From: Actinomycetota bacterium
GTDB lineage: Bacteria > Actinomycetota > Thermoleophilia > Solirubrobacterales > 70-9
NCBI GenBank assembly: GCA_005885405.1
Contig: VAYN01000009.1
Span: forward strand, 1-33,162
DNA: 33,162 nt
Direction of reading: 5' to 3'
In this document: one piece after another, positions 9,594 to 20,744 of the stretch
How positions within the stretch are numbered: position 1 is the first letter of the stretch
How the letters are laid out: every line of letters starts with the position of its first letter
Program-made: the position numbers and the translations under genes
The notes under the pieces: generated by a model
What the model was told of the DNA's origin: nothing
What the model saw: only the letters and a program-made list of their open reading frames with translations
Databases searched by the model: none

Positions 9594-10685
9594 ATGAGCG
9601 AGGAGCTCGTTGTCCTCGCAAAACGCCTGATCTCCTACGAGACCTGTGAGCCGGAGGGGATCTCCGAGGCGGCGGGGTTTGTGCAGGGGTGGCTGGAAGC
9701 TCGTGGGATCGAGACCTCCAGCGATGAGGTGCGGGGGTTGCCGGTTGTGAAGGCCGAGGTCGGGCCGGAGGGGGCGCCGACGGTCGTGCTCCACGGCCAC
9801 CTCGACGTCGTTCCCGCCTTCGCTGGCCAGTTCGAACCGAAGGTCGACGGCGACCGCCTCTACGGGCGCGGCGCCTACGACATGAAGGGCGCGATCGCGG
9901 CGATGTTGATGGTGACGGCGGCGATGCGCGAGCAGGACCGGGTCCGGGTGCGACTTGGGATCGTCGGCGACGAGGAGTCCGAGGAGGAGTCCGAGCGCGG
10001 CTCCGACCACCTTGTCGACAGCGGCTTCGTCGGCGACTTCGCGATCACCGGCGAGCCGACCGATCTCCACATCGGAATCGAGGCCAAGGGCGTCCTGGCG
10101 CTGCGCCTTGAGGTCGGCGGCACCGCCGCCCACGGAGCCACGCCCTGGCTTGGGGATAACGCCGTTCTCAACGCGATCGACATTTTCCGCAGTATCGAGT
10201 CGCTACCTTTTGCCCGACACAGCTCCGAGCTCTTCGACCGGCCGTCGATCAATCTGGGGAGGATCGTCGGCGGCGACGCTCTTAACAAGGTGCCCGACCG
10301 ATGCGTGATCGACGTCGACATTCGCTACCTCCCGGACCAAGACCCGCAGCAGATCCTCGCCCAGGTGGGCGAGCTGCAGGGGATCGAGGTGCAGGCGCTC
10401 TTGACGCGGCCGCCGGCGACCGTGGGGCGGGACTCCGCCTACGTCCAGGCGCTGCGCACGGCGGCGACCGAGCACCACGACGGGGAGCCGATGAGCGTCG
10501 GCCGCGACGGCGCATCCGACGCCGTCTCCTTCCTCCGGGTGGGGGTTCCGGCGGTCGAGTTCGGTCCGATCGGGGCGGGGCACCACGGCCCCTCCGAGTG
10601 GGTCTCCGTCTCCTCGCTGGAGACCTACCGCCAGGCCCTGGAGTCGTTCCTGCGGGCGATCCCGGACCGGTTGAACGATGACTGA
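9594..10685 (+). CDS. M20-family metallopeptidase / deacylase (ArgE-DapE-CPG2 type)
   Basis: 363 residues of the co-catalytic zinc M20 family. Metal ligands visible: HGHLD (His69, Asp71), GRGAYDMKG with the bridging Asp96, and the catalytic Glu127/Glu128 in VGDEES, plus the late GAGHHGPSEWVS histidine. The dimerisation domain starts near GIEAKGVLALRLEVGGTAAHGATP. Substrate cannot be read from sequence: acetylornithine deacetylase, succinyl-diaminopimelate desuccinylase and dipeptidase are all possible. No arginine or lysine pathway gene is adjacent. It starts 4 bases after atpC and overlaps the next gene by 8 bases. Confidence 0.85.
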   Translation: MSEELVVLAKRLISYETCEPEGISEAAGFVQGWLEARGIETSSDEVRGLPVVKAEVGPEGAPTVVLHGHLDVVPAFAGQFEPKVDGDRLYGRGAYDMKGAIAAMLMVTAAMREQDRVRVRLGIVGDEESEEESERGSDHLVDSGFVGDFAITGEPTDLHIGIEAKGVLALRLEVGGTAAHGATPWLGDNAVLNAIDIFRSIESLPFARHSSELFDRPSINLGRIVGGDALNKVPDRCVIDVDIRYLPDQDPQQILAQVGELQGIEVQALLTRPPATVGRDSAYVQALRTAATEHHDGEPMSVGRDGASDAVSFLRVGVPAVEFGPIGAGHHGPSEWVSVSSLETYRQALESFLRAIPDRLNDD

Positions 10686-12312
10686 GCCGATCCCGGGCTG
10701 GGCTCCAAAGAAGCCGCCCCCGCACGGGGATCCCGAGCCGGCGCCGAAGCCGAAGCGCTTCTGGTGGCGCTTCCTCCTCGCCTCGTTCCTGATCGTCGCG
10801 GTCTCGGCGGCGACGACGGCCACCGCGGTCCTCGTCTACCTCGACGACGTCGCCAGCGCGATCGAAGAGAACGACCCGGTGCAGAAGAAGCTCGACCGCT
10901 TCCTCGCCGATGCCGGCGGCGGCGCCCAGACCTTCCTCGTAATCGGCTCCGACAAGCGGGCCAACGAAGAGGAAGACCCCGGTCGTTCGGACACCACGAT
11001 GCTGATCCGGCTCGACCCCGACAAGGGGCTGATCTCGATGATGTCGATCCCCCGCGACCTCAAAGTCGAAATCCCCGGTTACGGCACCGGCAAGTTCAAT
11101 GAAGCGTATTCCTACGGCGGCACCAAGCTGACCCTGCAGACGATCAAGCAGCTAACCGGCCTCCCGGTCAACCACGTGATCAACGTTGATTTCCTCGGCT
11201 TCGCCCAGGGCGTCTACGCGATCGGCTGCGTTTACACCGACGTCGACCGCCGCTATTACCACTCCAACGAAGGGGTCGCTGCCTCCGAACAGTACGCCGA
11301 AATCAACGTCCAGCCCGGTTACCAGCTGATGTGCGGCAAGCAGGCGCTCGACTACGTCCGCTACCGCCACACGGACACCGACATCGTCCGCTCGGCCCGC
11401 CAGCAGGACTTTCTCACCGCCGCCCGTTCGCGGGTCTCGGTCCAGGACATCGTCTTCGACCAAGGCGAACTGGTCGAGGCTTTCACGGACTACACGACCT
11501 CCGACATCAGCGACAAGGAGACGCTGCTCGAAGTTCTGAAGCTGCTCGCCGCCTCGCGCAACTCGACGATCAACGAGGTCCACTTCCCGGCCGAACTCGG
11601 CCCCAGCTTCGTCTACACGACGAAAAGCGCGCTTGACGGGGCGGTGCAGGAATTCCTCGGCGGCGAGACCCCGCAGGAGGCGAAAGCCGAGCAACGGCGT
11701 CAACGCCAGGAAGCAGCCAAGGGCAAAAAGCACAAGCGGAAGCACAAGCACAAACAGAAGCGGAAGAACCCGAAGCTCGAACTCTCCGGGCCGGGAACCG
11801 ACGGCCTTGTCCCCGCCCGCGCAGCCGGCGAAGCGGAGGGGAAGATCGCGGCCCGCCGCTCGCGTGGTCACTTCCCGATCTACTACCCGACCCGACTGCC
11901 CGAAGATGCCCGCTTCGTCGAATCGGATCCCTACGAGAAGGTCGTCGACCCCTACGTCTACAACCTCAAGGACGAAGATGACAACCGCCACCTCGCCTAT
12001 CGGATGATGATGGTGGCGGAAATGTCAGACGGGACCCATTACTTTGGACTGCAGGGGATCCGCGGCTGGTCGGATCCGCCGATCCTCGACGACCCAAGCC
12101 TGACCAAGGAGATCAATGGACGTGAGTACGACATCTTTGTCGACGGCGAAAACGTCAAACTTGTCGCCTGGCGACGGGGGGATAATTCCTACTGGGTCTC
12201 GAATGACCTGCTGCGGACGCTGAGCAACGAGCAGATGATTGGGATGGCCCGCTCGGCTGACCTGATCATCGCCAAGAAGAAGCCAAAGAAGAAGGGTAGG
12301 AGGGACCCATGA
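10678..12312 (+). CDS. LytR-CpsA-Psr (LCP) family cell-wall glycopolymer ligase with extra C-terminal domain
   Basis: 544 residues. A proline-rich cytoplasmic N-terminus leads to one membrane helix (about 29-55). The extracytoplasmic LCP domain runs from about 84 to 250: FLVIGSDKR, GRSDTTMLI with Asp105, MSIPRDLKV with Arg126/Asp127, GKFNEAYSYGG, and YVRYRHTDTDIVRSARQQ with Arg238/Arg241, the residues that bind the polyprenyl pyrophosphate and magnesium. LCP enzymes transfer lipid-linked glycopolymers to peptidoglycan. After the LCP fold there is a very basic Lys/His-rich linker (about 348-366) and a further domain of about 150 residues (about 390-530) that I do not recognise. Its neighbours (ugd and sugar nucleotidyltransferases) fit ligation of an acidic glycan. 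Confidence 0.9.
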   Translation: MTEPIPGWAPKKPPPHGDPEPAPKPKRFWWRFLLASFLIVAVSAATTATAVLVYLDDVASAIEENDPVQKKLDRFLADAGGGAQTFLVIGSDKRANEEEDPGRSDTTMLIRLDPDKGLISMMSIPRDLKVEIPGYGTGKFNEAYSYGGTKLTLQTIKQLTGLPVNHVINVDFLGFAQGVYAIGCVYTDVDRRYYHSNEGVAASEQYAEINVQPGYQLMCGKQALDYVRYRHTDTDIVRSARQQDFLTAARSRVSVQDIVFDQGELVEAFTDYTTSDISDKETLLEVLKLLAASRNSTINEVHFPAELGPSFVYTTKSALDGAVQEFLGGETPQEAKAEQRRQRQEAAKGKKHKRKHKHKQKRKNPKLELSGPGTDGLVPARAAGEAEGKIAARRSRGHFPIYYPTRLPEDARFVESDPYEKVVDPYVYNLKDEDDNRHLAYRMMMVAEMSDGTHYFGLQGIRGWSDPPILDDPSLTKEINGREYDIFVDGENVKLVAWRRGDNSYWVSNDLLRTLSNEQMIGMARSADLIIAKKKPKKKGRRDP

Positions 12313-13616
12313 GCGAGAGCCTGAAACCAGTCGGCGTCATCGGAGTGGGTTGGGTGGGGTTGGTGACTGCGGCCTGTTTCGCCGAGCTCGGTCACCCCGT
12401 CGTCGCGCGCGACATCGTCCAGGAGAAGGTCGACTCCCTCTCCCGCGGCGAAGTGCCGCTGCACGAGCCCGAACTCGAAGACCTGCTGCGGCGGAACGCC
12501 GAGCGGATCACCTTCACCACCGATATGGACGAGCTGCTGGCGGGGGCGCAACTGCTCTTCGTCTGCGTCGACACGCCGCCGACCTACTCGGGCGACGCCG
12601 ACCTCTCGCGGGTCCGGGCGGTCGTCCAGGAGCTCCCCGAGGACAGCGAACACGTCCTGATCATGAAGAGCACGGTCCCGGCCGGGACCGGCGAGTCGAT
12701 CCGCCGCGACGTGCCAAGCCTCTCCTATGTCTCCTGCCCCGAGTTCCTCAAGGAGGGGACGGCGGTCAAGGACTTCATGAACCCCGACCGGGTGGTGGTC
12801 GGCGCCGACGAGGGCGACGAGGCCGCGGCCGACGCGGTCGAAGAGCTCTACCGGCCGCTCGGGGGGGAGATCCTCCGCACCGATGTCGCCAGCGCCGAGA
12901 TGATCAAGCTCGCCTCCAACGCCTTCCTGGCGACGAAGATCTCCTTCATCAACGAGATCGCCAACGTCTGCGAGGAGGTCGGCGCTGACGTCGGCCAGGT
13001 CGCCAAGGGAATGGGTCTGGATGCGCGGATCGGAACCGCCTTCCTCCGCGCCGGGATCGGCTACGGCGGAAGCTGCTTCCCCAAGGACGTCAGCGCCCTG
13101 AAGATGCTGGCCGGCAACACCGGCTACCACTTCCAGCTACTGACCTCGGTGATCGAGGTCAACGAGCTGCAGAAGCGGCGGGTGGTGGGCAAGCTGGAGA
13201 AGCACTTGGGTTCGCTTATCGGCAAGCGGGTGGCCCTGCTCGGACTCGCCTTCAAGCCCGACACCGACGACATGCGGGAGGCCTCGAGCCTGGTGCTGGC
13301 GGCGCGGCTGCAGGGGGAGGGAGCCGAGGTGGTCGGCTATGACCCGGTGGCCGCCGAGCGCGCCGGCAGCCTGCTCGGCTCGGTCGAGATGGCGACCTCG
13401 GCGATGGAGGCGCTCGAGGGTGCCGACGCCGCGGTCCTGGTCACCGAGTGGCGCGAGTTCGCCGCGCTCGACTGGAGCGCTGTCGCCGAGCGGATGGCAC
13501 GGCCGCTGCTCGTCGACGGGCGCAACTTCCTCGACCCTGAGGCTCTCATCAAGGCTGGGTTCGAGTACGAGGGGATCGGCCGCAAAGTCAGCTCCCCTCG
13601 GGCCGCCACCGCCTAG
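12309..13616 (+). CDS. ugd: UDP-glucose 6-dehydrogenase
   Basis: 435 residues of the UDP-glucose/GDP-mannose dehydrogenase family. The N-terminal Rossmann motif GVGWVG at 12-17 binds NAD; CVDTPPTYSGDADLS, MKSTVPAGTG and the MIKLASNAFLATK helix (Lys200, Asn204) are present. The catalytic cysteine Cys256 lies in GYGGSCFPKD (251-260). The C-terminal domain has LGLAFKPDTDDMREASS. The product, UDP-glucuronate, feeds acidic polysaccharides; GDP-mannose dehydrogenase activity cannot be excluded given the mannose-type genes downstream. The ATG overlaps the LCP gene stop (ATGA), supporting coupled translation of producer and ligase. Confidence 0.93.
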   Translation: MSESLKPVGVIGVGWVGLVTAACFAELGHPVVARDIVQEKVDSLSRGEVPLHEPELEDLLRRNAERITFTTDMDELLAGAQLLFVCVDTPPTYSGDADLSRVRAVVQELPEDSEHVLIMKSTVPAGTGESIRRDVPSLSYVSCPEFLKEGTAVKDFMNPDRVVVGADEGDEAAADAVEELYRPLGGEILRTDVASAEMIKLASNAFLATKISFINEIANVCEEVGADVGQVAKGMGLDARIGTAFLRAGIGYGGSCFPKDVSALKMLAGNTGYHFQLLTSVIEVNELQKRRVVGKLEKHLGSLIGKRVALLGLAFKPDTDDMREASSLVLAARLQGEGAEVVGYDPVAAERAGSLLGSVEMATSAMEALEGADAAVLVTEWREFAALDWSAVAERMARPLLVDGRNFLDPEALIKAGFEYEGIGRKVSSPRAATA

Positions 13617-13647
13617 TGCCCGCCGCCGCTCACGAGAGCTAGGTGGG

Positions 13648-14631
13648 ATGCAGGCGATTGTTTTAGTTGGCGGTGAGGGAACGCGCCTGCGACCGCTGAC
13701 CGCTGATGTCCCGAAGCCGGCGGTGACGCTGGTCGACCGGCCCTTCCTCGCCTACGCGATCGAGTGGCTGGCCGCGCACGGCGTCACCGAGGTCGTGCTC
13801 GCCTGCGGCTTCCTGCCGGACGCCCTGCGCGAGGCGCTGGCAGGGGAGGAGGAGCGCGCCGGCGTCGCCATCACCTACTACGCCGAGCCGGAGCCGCTGG
13901 GGACCGCAGGGGCGATCCGCTTCGCCGCCGACTCGCTCGGCGATCGGCTTGAGGACCGCTTCCTTGCCCTCAACGGCGACGTCCTCGCCGACCTCGACCT
14001 CTCGGCGCTGCTGCGTGCCCACGAGGAGCGGGGCGCCAGGGCGACGATCGCCCTGCACCCGGTCGCGGATTCGGCCGCCTACGGCCTCGTCAGCTGCGAC
14101 GAGGAGGGGGCCGTCCTCGAGTTCCGGGAGAAGACCGGGGAGCCGGTGCCGGGCCGGATTAACGCCGGCGCCTACGTGCTCGAGCGCGACGTCCTCGACC
14201 TGGTACCGGCGGGGAAGGCGGTCTCGATCGAGCGTGAGGTCTTTCCGCGCCTCGTCGGCGACGGCCTCCACGGCTTGGTGCTGGAGGGCTACTGGATGGA
14301 CATCGGCACGCCCGAGCGCTACCTACAGGCGAGCTGGGACATCCTCGAGGGCAGGGTCGAGACGCGGGTCGAGCCGACCACCGCCGGGATGCTCGTCGCC
14401 GCCGACGCGGTGATCGCCGAGGAGGCTTCGGTCGGGCCGCGGGCCATCGTCTCCCCAGGCTGTCGGATCGAGGCCGGAGCCGAGGTCGCCGACTCGGTCC
14501 TGCTCGACGGCTGTACGGTCGGCCGCGACGCCCTCGTCTCCGGCTCGATCCTCGCTCCCGGGGCCGAGGTCGAGGCGGGCGCGGCCTTGAGAAACGCGGT
14601 CGTCGGGCGAGATGAAAGAGTCCCCGGCTGA
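13648..14631 (+). CDS. Sugar-1-phosphate nucleotidyltransferase with left-handed beta-helix tail
   Basis: 327 residues when started at the ATG at 13648, which places the nucleotide-binding motif GGEGTRLRPLT at residues 8-18 as in the family. NGDVLADLD supplies the metal-binding Asp, and GYWMDIGTPERY closes the catalytic domain. From about 250 on, hexapeptide-like repeats (VGPRAIVSPGCRIEAGAEV, then VGRDALVSGSILAPGAEV) form a left-handed beta helix. The best guess is mannose-1-phosphate guanylyltransferase because the SIS-domain phosphomannose isomerase gene follows, but glucose-1-phosphate thymidylyl- or uridylyltransferase remains possible. A longer reading frame upstream only overlaps ugd. 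The stop overlaps the next start (TGATG). Confidence 0.88.
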   Translation: MQAIVLVGGEGTRLRPLTADVPKPAVTLVDRPFLAYAIEWLAAHGVTEVVLACGFLPDALREALAGEEERAGVAITYYAEPEPLGTAGAIRFAADSLGDRLEDRFLALNGDVLADLDLSALLRAHEERGARATIALHPVADSAAYGLVSCDEEGAVLEFREKTGEPVPGRINAGAYVLERDVLDLVPAGKAVSIEREVFPRLVGDGLHGLVLEGYWMDIGTPERYLQASWDILEGRVETRVEPTTAGMLVAADAVIAEEASVGPRAIVSPGCRIEAGAEVADSVLLDGCTVGRDALVSGSILAPGAEVEAGAALRNAVVGRDERVPG

Positions 14632-15614
14632 TGAGCGCGATGATCGACGACGTCCTCGGTCTGCCCGACCAGTTGCGCGACGCCCTCTGGCGGGTCGAAA
14701 CCGCGAGGCTGGAGGAGGCCAACTCAGCCGGGCTGATGGTCTGCGGGATGGGGGGCTCGGCGATCGGCGGCGACCTCGCGGCGAGCGCGATCGGCGACCG
14801 CCTCTGCCGGCCGATGATCTCCATCCGCGGCTACGAGCTGCCGAGCTGGGCGACCCCGGAGTGGACGGTTCTCTGCTCGAGCTACTCGGGCAACACCGAG
14901 GAGACGCTTGCATGCTTCGAGGCCGCCGAAGCCCTCGGTGCCCGACGCCTCGTCCTCAGCACCGGCGGGGCGCTGGTCGAGCGGGCCCGCGAGGCGGGGG
15001 TGCCGGTCGTGGCGCCGCCGGGGATCTACCAGCCCCGGGTCGCGATCGCCTACATGTTCGTCGCCGCCGCCGAGGCCGCCGCGCTGGCTGGAGTGGCACC
15101 GCGAATCCGCACCGAGATCGATGCCGCCGCCGCTTTCCTCGAACGCGAGGCGCTGACGGTGAAGGCGAAGGCGGCCGAGATCGCCGCCGCGCTCGGCGCC
15201 GCGCCAACTGTCGTCTACGGCTCCGATTTGACCGCTCCCGTCGCCCACCGCTGGAAGACGCAGATCAACGAGAACGCCAAGCGGCACGCCTTCTACTCGG
15301 AGCTGCCGGAGGCCGATCACAACGAAATCTGCGGCTGGACCGGCGAGGACGCCGCCAGGATGGCCACCGTCTTCCTCGAAGACTGCGATCAGCACCCCCG
15401 CGAGCGCCGCCGCTTCGAGCTGACCGCCGAGATCGTCGCCGAGAGTGGCGCCGGCGTGGTTCGGGTAGAGACGGTCGGCGAGACGCGCGTCGAGCGCCTT
15501 CTCTGGGGGGTCCTGCTCGGCGACCTCGTCTCGTTGGAGATCGCCCGCAAGGCCGGGGTCGACCCGGAGCAGATCGAGGCGCTGAACCGGATCAAGGAGG
15601 GGATGGCGGGATGA
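14631..15614 (+). CDS. SIS-domain bifunctional phosphoglucose/phosphomannose isomerase
   Basis: 327 residues with two sugar isomerase folds. CGMGGSAIGGD (38-48) and SSYSGNTEET (83-92) are the phosphate-binding motifs of the archaeal/actinobacterial bifunctional PGI/PMI family, and the late HRWKTQINENAKRHAFYSELPEADHNE block carries the catalytic His/Glu region. It interconverts fructose-6-phosphate with glucose-6-phosphate and mannose-6-phosphate. It lies between two nucleotidyltransferases with one-base and four-base overlaps. A phosphomannomutase, needed to link it to GDP-mannose synthesis, is not in the window. Confidence 0.88.
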   Translation: MSAMIDDVLGLPDQLRDALWRVETARLEEANSAGLMVCGMGGSAIGGDLAASAIGDRLCRPMISIRGYELPSWATPEWTVLCSSYSGNTEETLACFEAAEALGARRLVLSTGGALVERAREAGVPVVAPPGIYQPRVAIAYMFVAAAEAAALAGVAPRIRTEIDAAAAFLEREALTVKAKAAEIAAALGAAPTVVYGSDLTAPVAHRWKTQINENAKRHAFYSELPEADHNEICGWTGEDAARMATVFLEDCDQHPRERRRFELTAEIVAESGAGVVRVETVGETRVERLLWGVLLGDLVSLEIARKAGVDPEQIEALNRIKEGMAG

Positions 15615-16615
15615 GGGCGATGGTGCTGGCGGCGGGGCTGGGGACGCGGTTGCGGCCGATTACCTACGAGATGCCGAAGCCGATGGTGCCGGTGATCAAC
15701 CGGCCGGTGATGGAGCACATCCTGCGCCTGTTGGCGCGCCACGGTTTTGAGGAGACGATCGCCAACCTCTACTGGTTCCCGGAGCTGATCGAGGGCTACT
15801 TCGGCGACGGCTCAAAGGCTGGCGTCTCGCTCAGCTACAGCCGCGAGGAGGCCCTTCTCGGCACCTCCGGCGGGGTTCGCAACGCAGCCGAGTTCCTCGG
15901 CGACTCCTTCCTCGTCATCTCCGGCGACGCCCTCACGGACATCGACCTGGCGGCGATGCGCGAGTTCCACGAGTCCCACGACGGGATCGCGACGCTGGCG
16001 ATGAAGCGGGTCGAGGACACGAGCCAGTTCGGGGTCGCGATCGTCGGCGCCGACGGCCGGATCCAGGGCTTCCAGGAGAAGCCGGACCCCTCGGAAGCTC
16101 TCTCCGACCTCGCCAACTGCGGCATCTACATGTTCCGCAAGGAGATCTTCGACTTCTTCCCCGCTCCCGGCACCAGCAAGGCGGCCAAGCAGGGCGATCC
16201 GCCCGGCTTTGCCGACTGGGCGATGGACGTCTTCCCGAAACTGCTCGACGGCGACGTCCCCTTCTACTCGCACGAGATTGACGCCTACTGGAACGACATC
16301 GGCAACCTCGAGGAGCTGCGGGGCGGCAACATCGACGCCCTCACCGGGGCGGTCAAGCTGGAGATGGAGGGCGAGCTCGTCGAGGGCTATCGCAGCGGCA
16401 ACCGGATGGAGGGCGAGCCCGACCTCGTCGGCCCCGTCCTCCTTGGCCCCGGCTGCAAAATCGGCGACGACGTCCGCATCGACGGGCCCTCGGTGATCGG
16501 CGACAACGTCAAGGTGGGGGACGGGGCCCGTCTACGCGAAGTGATCGCCCTGCCAGGGTCTGAAGTCCCAGCCAACTCGCTGCTGATCAACGCCATCACT
16601 GCCGCACGGGGTTGA
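15611..16615 (+). CDS. Second sugar-1-phosphate nucleotidyltransferase (glucose/mannose-1-phosphate type)
   Basis: 334 residues from the ATG at 15611, which overlaps the preceding TGA (ATGA). Motif AAGLGTRLRPIT at 7-18 binds the nucleotide, SGDALTDID binds metal, and GFQEKP and YWNDIGNLEEL are family blocks. The tail has a short hexapeptide region (VGPVLLGPGCKIGDDVRI, then VIGDNVKVGDGARL). It differs enough from the gene at 13648 to be a distinct enzyme rather than a recent duplicate. Substrate (GDP-mannose, UDP-glucose or dTDP-glucose formation) is undecided; UDP-glucose would feed the nearby ugd. It is the last gene of the long plus-strand block starting at 2265. Confidence 0.87.
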   Translation: MRAMVLAAGLGTRLRPITYEMPKPMVPVINRPVMEHILRLLARHGFEETIANLYWFPELIEGYFGDGSKAGVSLSYSREEALLGTSGGVRNAAEFLGDSFLVISGDALTDIDLAAMREFHESHDGIATLAMKRVEDTSQFGVAIVGADGRIQGFQEKPDPSEALSDLANCGIYMFRKEIFDFFPAPGTSKAAKQGDPPGFADWAMDVFPKLLDGDVPFYSHEIDAYWNDIGNLEELRGGNIDALTGAVKLEMEGELVEGYRSGNRMEGEPDLVGPVLLGPGCKIGDDVRIDGPSVIGDNVKVGDGARLREVIALPGSEVPANSLLINAITAARG

Positions 16616-16616
16616 A

Positions 16617-16728
16617 GAGGGAGGGGGCGGGTGCCCCTCTCCCAGAGACCGTCGCGCAGCTGGGCGGACTTGAGGGCGCCACTGTGACTTCTTGAGCCTC
16701 TGTGAGAGGGGCACCCGCCCCCTCCTGC
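16617..16728. repeat. REPIN-like inverted repeat element 1
   Basis: Two 31-base arms (16617-16647 and 16698-16728) match in inverted orientation at 28 of 31 positions, with 22 consecutive matches that begin exactly at a GGAG tetranucleotide (16620-16623; CTCC on the right at 16722-16725). The spacer is 50 bases. Each arm is itself partly self-complementary (GGGGC-GGGT-GCCCC). It fills most of the 198-base gap between the nucleotidyltransferase and comF. No U-tract follows, so an ordinary terminator is not supported. See the two related elements at 21142 and 21369. Confidence 0.75.
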
Positions 16729-16813
16729 AAGCCGCAGCTGTGACACGAAGTTGGGCCCGAATCGTTTGATTCTGCGCGCCACGTGTGCGTAATGGCTCGG
16801 CAGGGTTTTTGGC

Positions 16814-17437
16814 ATGGAGTTGTTGCCGACGATTGGGGTGGCGCTGGTGCCGGCGCTTTGTGCTTCTTGCGGGCGCAGCTGTCGTTCGGAGTCGGTGATC
16901 TGCACTCGGTGCTCGCGGCGGCTTGGGGATGCGGAGCCGTTGCTGGGGAAGGGGCCTGCTGGGTTGGACAAGGTTTGGTCTTCGGCCTCCTATGAAGGGG
17001 TGGCGCGGAATCTGGTTGGGGCTTTGAAGTTTCGGCGGTTGCTGCCGGTGGCGGATCTGATGGCGGAGCGGATCGAGTGGATGGCTCCCGCCCACATGCT
17101 GAGCGGGACGATCGTGCCGGTGCCTCCGGCTCCGGCGCGGTTGCGGCGGCGGGGGTTCGATCCGGCCGGCGAGCTGGCCGCTGCTCTGGCGGCACATCTG
17201 GAAGCGCCGCTGTCGCAGTGCCTGGAGCGGCGGGGGAGTGGGCGTCAGGTCGGGCGGCGTCGGGCCGAGCGGGTCGGGCACCCGCCGCGGATTCAGAGCA
17301 AGGGCGCCGCTCCCCGTAGCGTCCTCCTGGTCGACGACGTGCTCACCACCGGGGCCACCCTCACGGCCTGCGCTCGCGCGCTGCGGGCCGTGGGGGCGTC
17401 CCGGGTGGTTGCGGTGACCTTTGCCCGGCGCCTTTAG
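16814..17437 (+). CDS. comF: ComF-family phosphoribosyltransferase-like protein
   Basis: 207 residues. The N-terminal zinc ribbon has Cys16-x2-Cys19 and Cys30-x2-Cys33. The phosphoribosyltransferase domain ends with the PRPP-binding loop VDDVLTTGAT (173-182). IVPVPPAPARLRRRGFDPAGELA is the other ComF hallmark. ComF proteins are needed for DNA uptake in competent bacteria, but many carriers are not known to be competent, so the role is uncertain. Position upstream of hpf, secA and prfB matches the Bacillus order. No strong ribosome-binding site is visible before the ATG. Confidence 0.88.
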   Translation: MELLPTIGVALVPALCASCGRSCRSESVICTRCSRRLGDAEPLLGKGPAGLDKVWSSASYEGVARNLVGALKFRRLLPVADLMAERIEWMAPAHMLSGTIVPVPPAPARLRRRGFDPAGELAAALAAHLEAPLSQCLERRGSGRQVGRRRAERVGHPPRIQSKGAAPRSVLLVDDVLTTGATLTACARALRAVGASRVVAVTFARRL

Positions 17438-17446
17438 TTGGCTCTC

Positions 17447-17464
17447 CGCGGCCCTACGGCCGTG
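17447..17464. terminator. Candidate hairpin at the comF/hpf convergent junction
   Basis: CGCGGCC (17447-17453), loop CTAC, GGCCGTG (17458-17464) gives seven pairs including one G-U. It sits at the 16-base gap between the convergent comF and hpf genes and into the hpf 3' end. There is no U-tract; a bidirectional termination role is inferred from position only. Confidence 0.3.
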
Positions 17465-17813
17465 CCTCGGCCGGGCGGCCTCGCATCTGGTCGACAAGCT
17501 TCCGCGTACGGCTTCGCTTGCGACGCAGTTCTCGGTGCTTCTTCACCTGGCGACCCATGTCCTCGGCGAGCTCGCGGACCGTGTGGGTCATCTCAGGACT
17601 GGACTCGTGCGCGTGCAGAGTTACCCCCTTGAGGTAGAACGTCGCCTCCGCCACCTGGCTGTCGGCGACCCGGGGGTTTTTCTCCTCCGAGAGCACCACC
17701 TCCAAGGTCGCGAGGGGCGAGACCTGGCGTCCCAGCCTGGCGAAGCGTTTCCGCACCATCTCACGCAGGTCATCCGTCATCTCGACGTTCCGGCCCCGAA
17801 TCTCCATCCGCAT
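17454..17813 (-). CDS. hpf: Ribosome hibernation-promoting factor, short form (HPF/YfiA family)
   Basis: 119 residues. The beta-alpha-beta-beta-beta-alpha fold of HPF is recognisable: MEIRGRNVEMTDDLREMVRKRFARL, then VVLSEEKNPRVADSQVAEATFYLKGVTLHAHES, then a basic helix (MGRQVKKHRELRRKRSRTRKL) that contacts 16S rRNA. It binds the small subunit and silences ribosomes in starvation. Only the N-terminal domain and a basic tail are present; the C-terminal dimerisation domain of the long HPF found in most actinobacteria and firmicutes is absent. A perfect AAGGAGG lies 5 bases before the ATG. The gene is divergent from secA, with about 90 bases between them. Confidence 0.9.
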   Translation of the reverse strand: MRMEIRGRNVEMTDDLREMVRKRFARLGRQVSPLATLEVVLSEEKNPRVADSQVAEATFYLKGVTLHAHESSPEMTHTVRELAEDMGRQVKKHRELRRKRSRTRKLVDQMRGRPAEARP

Positions 17814-17891
17814 GAGTGCCTCCTTGTGGGTTCCGTCACGAGGGTAGTACCCCTGGCGCGGGGGAGCAAGAAGAATTTAAGTCGGCACCGC

Positions 17892-17897
17892 TACTCT
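17892..17897 (+). promoter_or_regulatory. Putative -10 element of a leaderless secA transcript
   Basis: TACTCT fits the TANNNT -10 consensus and ends exactly 6 bases before the secA ATG (17904). This spacing puts the transcription start at the A of the start codon. No Shine-Dalgarno sequence precedes secA, consistent with leaderless translation. The same arrangement is seen at prfB and nadC. No clear -35 is visible. Confidence 0.5.
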
Positions 17898-17903
17898 TGA
17901 CCA

Positions 17904-20738
<2,835 letters not shown>

Positions 20739-20744
20739 CGGCGC

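Noticed and set aside
13339-13647. N-terminal extension of the first nucleotidyltransferase
   Set aside because: It overlaps ugd in another frame and is low-complexity Ser/Arg; the ATG at 13648 puts the nucleotide-binding loop at the normal position.
16617-16728. Simple intrinsic terminator after the second nucleotidyltransferase
   Set aside because: The spacer is 50 bases, there is no U-tract on either strand, and two similar GGAG-bounded elements occur elsewhere. A terminator effect is possible but does not explain the structure.
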